DNA of 6,105 bases from CAYJNO01 sp044432885 (GTDB taxonomy: Bacteria; Bacillota_I; Bacilli_A; Erysipelotrichales; Erysipelotrichaceae), in contig JAWXUG010000093.1 in NCBI GenBank assembly GCA_044432885.1, forward strand, positions 1-6,105, given 5' to 3'. The translations under genes were made by a program, and so were the position numbers. Shown piece by piece: positions 5,048 through 6,105 of the stretch. The notes under the pieces were generated by a model. The model did no database searches and was not told the origin of the DNA. It worked only from the letters and a program-made list of their open reading frames with translations. Positions within the stretch are counted from its first letter, which is position 1. The number at the start of each line of letters is the position of its first letter.

Positions 5048-5580
5048 TACAACAAAGTTATGCTGAAGCACTATTTATGCTAGCTCAACAAGAAAATCAA
5101 ATAGAAGATTTTAAAAATGAATTGGCTATGATTCAAACGATAGTAAAAGATGAAACTTTAAAAGAAGTCTTGAATCATCCCAATGTATTAAAAGATGAAA
5201 AGAAAGCCTTATTACAAAAGTTAATTTCAAGTCATCGATTAATTGTAAACTTTATGATGGTTTTAGTTGATCGTAGTCGTATCCATATGGTTGATGAAAT
5301 CATTGAGGGATATAATGAATTAGCAAACCAAGCCTTAGGGATTGTAAGTGGCGTGGTTAAAAGTGCTAATCCGTTAAATGATGCTCAAAGAGCTTCTCTT
5401 GAGACAATGTTACAAGAGAAGTTAAATCAGCGTGTATCATTAACCTATTATGTAGAAGAAAAGTTATTAGCTGGTCTTCGCGTAGAGGTTCAAGGGCGTG
5501 TATTTGATAATAGCGCACTTGGTAAATTAGAACGTATTAAAGAGAAGGTTGATACTATGACCTTAAAGATTGAGGTGTAA
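5035..5580 (+). CDS. atpH: F-type ATP synthase subunit delta
   Basis: It links the peripheral stalk (b) to the top of the catalytic head. The 181-residue product begins with the family's SYAEALFMLA pattern (residues 9-18) and ends with the conserved C-terminal block LLAGLRVEVQG (144-154) and FDNSALGKLERI (157-168). It is mostly helical, as expected. The ATG lies 13 nt before the atpF stop, and an in-frame TGA at 5026 rules out an earlier start. The upstream Shine-Dalgarno match is weak (AAGTGAG around 5019-5025), unlike the strong sites of atpB and atpF, so translation probably depends on ribosomes finishing atpF. Confidence 0.96.
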   Translation: MAGLVQQSYAEALFMLAQQENQIEDFKNELAMIQTIVKDETLKEVLNHPNVLKDEKKALLQKLISSHRLIVNFMMVLVDRSRIHMVDEIIEGYNELANQALGIVSGVVKSANPLNDAQRASLETMLQEKLNQRVSLTYYVEEKLLAGLRVEVQGRVFDNSALGKLERIKEKVDTMTLKIEV

Positions 5581-5581
5581 T

Positions 5582-6105
5582 ATGAATTTAAGACCAGAAG
5601 ATATAAGTAAAATTATTAAAGAAACCATCTCGAATTATGACTTAAACCTAGAAGTTGCTGAAACAGGTAGTGTTATAAGTGTTGGGGATGGAATTGCCTT
5701 AATTCATGGTTTATCAAAAGCGATGTCAAGTGAATTGTTAATATTTGACAACGGAGTTTATGGTATGGTTATGAATCTTGAAGAAGATCATGTCGGTGCT
5801 GTATTACTTGGTGATGAATCAGGGGTTAAAGAAGGTGATGAAGTTAAACGTACAGGAAGGATCGTGGAAGTCCCAGTAGGGGATGCCTTACTTGGGCGTG
5901 TTGTAAATGCACTTGGACAAGCAATTGATGGTCTAGGTGAACTTTCAACAGCACAAACAAGACCTATTGAACGTGTAGCACCAGGGGTTATGACACGTAA
6001 GAGTGTACATCAACCATTAATGACTGGATTAAAAGTAATTGACTCGATGATTCCAATTGGAAAAGGTCAACGTGAGTTAATCATTGGAGACCGCGAAACT
6101 GGAAA
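5582..6105 (+). CDS. atpA: F-type ATP synthase subunit alpha (3' end missing)
   Basis: The non-catalytic nucleotide-binding subunit of the F1 head; about 174 of roughly 500 residues are present. Visible parts are the N-terminal helix that contacts delta (1-20, with RPEDISKII), the beta-barrel domain (about 26-95, with GIALIHGL at 37-44), and the start of the nucleotide-binding domain (GRVVNALGQAIDG at 105-117, PIERVAPGV at 128-136, PIGKGQRELIIGDR at 158-171). The window stops inside the P-loop, which reads GDRETG (169-174) with the Lys codon incomplete. The usual fourth residue is Gln (GDRQTGKT); here it is Glu172. The start follows the atpH stop by 1 nt, with GAGGTG at 5572-5577. Confidence 0.97.
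   Translation, partial: MNLRPEDISKIIKETISNYDLNLEVAETGSVISVGDGIALIHGLSKAMSSELLIFDNGVYGMVMNLEEDHVGAVLLGDESGVKEGDEVKRTGRIVEVPVGDALLGRVVNALGQAIDGLGELSTAQTRPIERVAPGVMTRKSVHQPLMTGLKVIDSMIPIGKGQRELIIGDRETG

Noticed and set aside
3537..6105. Possibility that this is an N-ATPase (a separate Na+-type operon)
   Set aside because: The order atpB-E-F-H-A with a delta gene is the ordinary F-type arrangement; N-ATPase operons begin with beta and epsilon, contain atpQ/atpR and lack delta.

Overview
The window comes from an AT-rich, low-GC Gram-positive-type bacterium (Bacillota, or a nearby lineage such as Erysipelotrichia/Turicibacter-like or walled relatives of the Mollicutes). The evidence is strong AGGAGG-type ribosome binding sites, a lipoprotein-anchored ABC-transporter binding protein, and the order rpmE - tsaC - rpiB - upp - atp, which is a compact version of the Bacillus order. 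TGA is used as a stop (tsaC, atpZ) and Trp is written TGG, so the code is the standard bacterial one and not the Mycoplasma one. The exact genus cannot be read from this sequence alone. All genes are on the + strand and coding density is high.

Region 1 (1-804): the 3' part of a MetQ/NlpA-family substrate-binding lipoprotein, probably the last gene of a methionine-type ABC importer operon. Region 2 (805-1158): rpmE (ribosomal protein L31, zinc-binding form) as a single-gene unit with its own promoter, a short leader with a hairpin, and an intrinsic terminator. Region 3 (1160-2309): tsaC (tRNA t6A synthesis) and rpiB (ribose-5-phosphate isomerase B), overlapping by ATGA and closed by a terminator. 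The only good promoter places the transcript start at or next to the tsaC ATG, so this mRNA may be leaderless. A perfect 10-bp inverted repeat lies in the -35 zone. Region 4 (2344-6105, running off the end): a promoter, then upp (uracil salvage), then the ATP synthase operon atpZ-atpI-atpB-atpE-atpF-atpH-atpA. Gaps are tiny or negative from upp onward, so upp and the ATP synthase genes look like one transcript.

The genes fit ordinary central functions: amino-acid uptake, translation, tRNA modification, sugar-phosphate and uracil salvage metabolism, and membrane energy coupling. I saw no mobile element, CRISPR array, tRNA, rRNA or obviously new system. The most informative observation is that the c subunit (AtpE) carries the full set of side chains known from Na+-binding c-rings (Q30, E63, T64, T65, Y68), suggesting a sodium-coupled or sodium-capable F-type ATP synthase. 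Next are the probable leaderless tsaC mRNA with its adjacent palindrome, and the TTG start of atpZ inside the end of upp.
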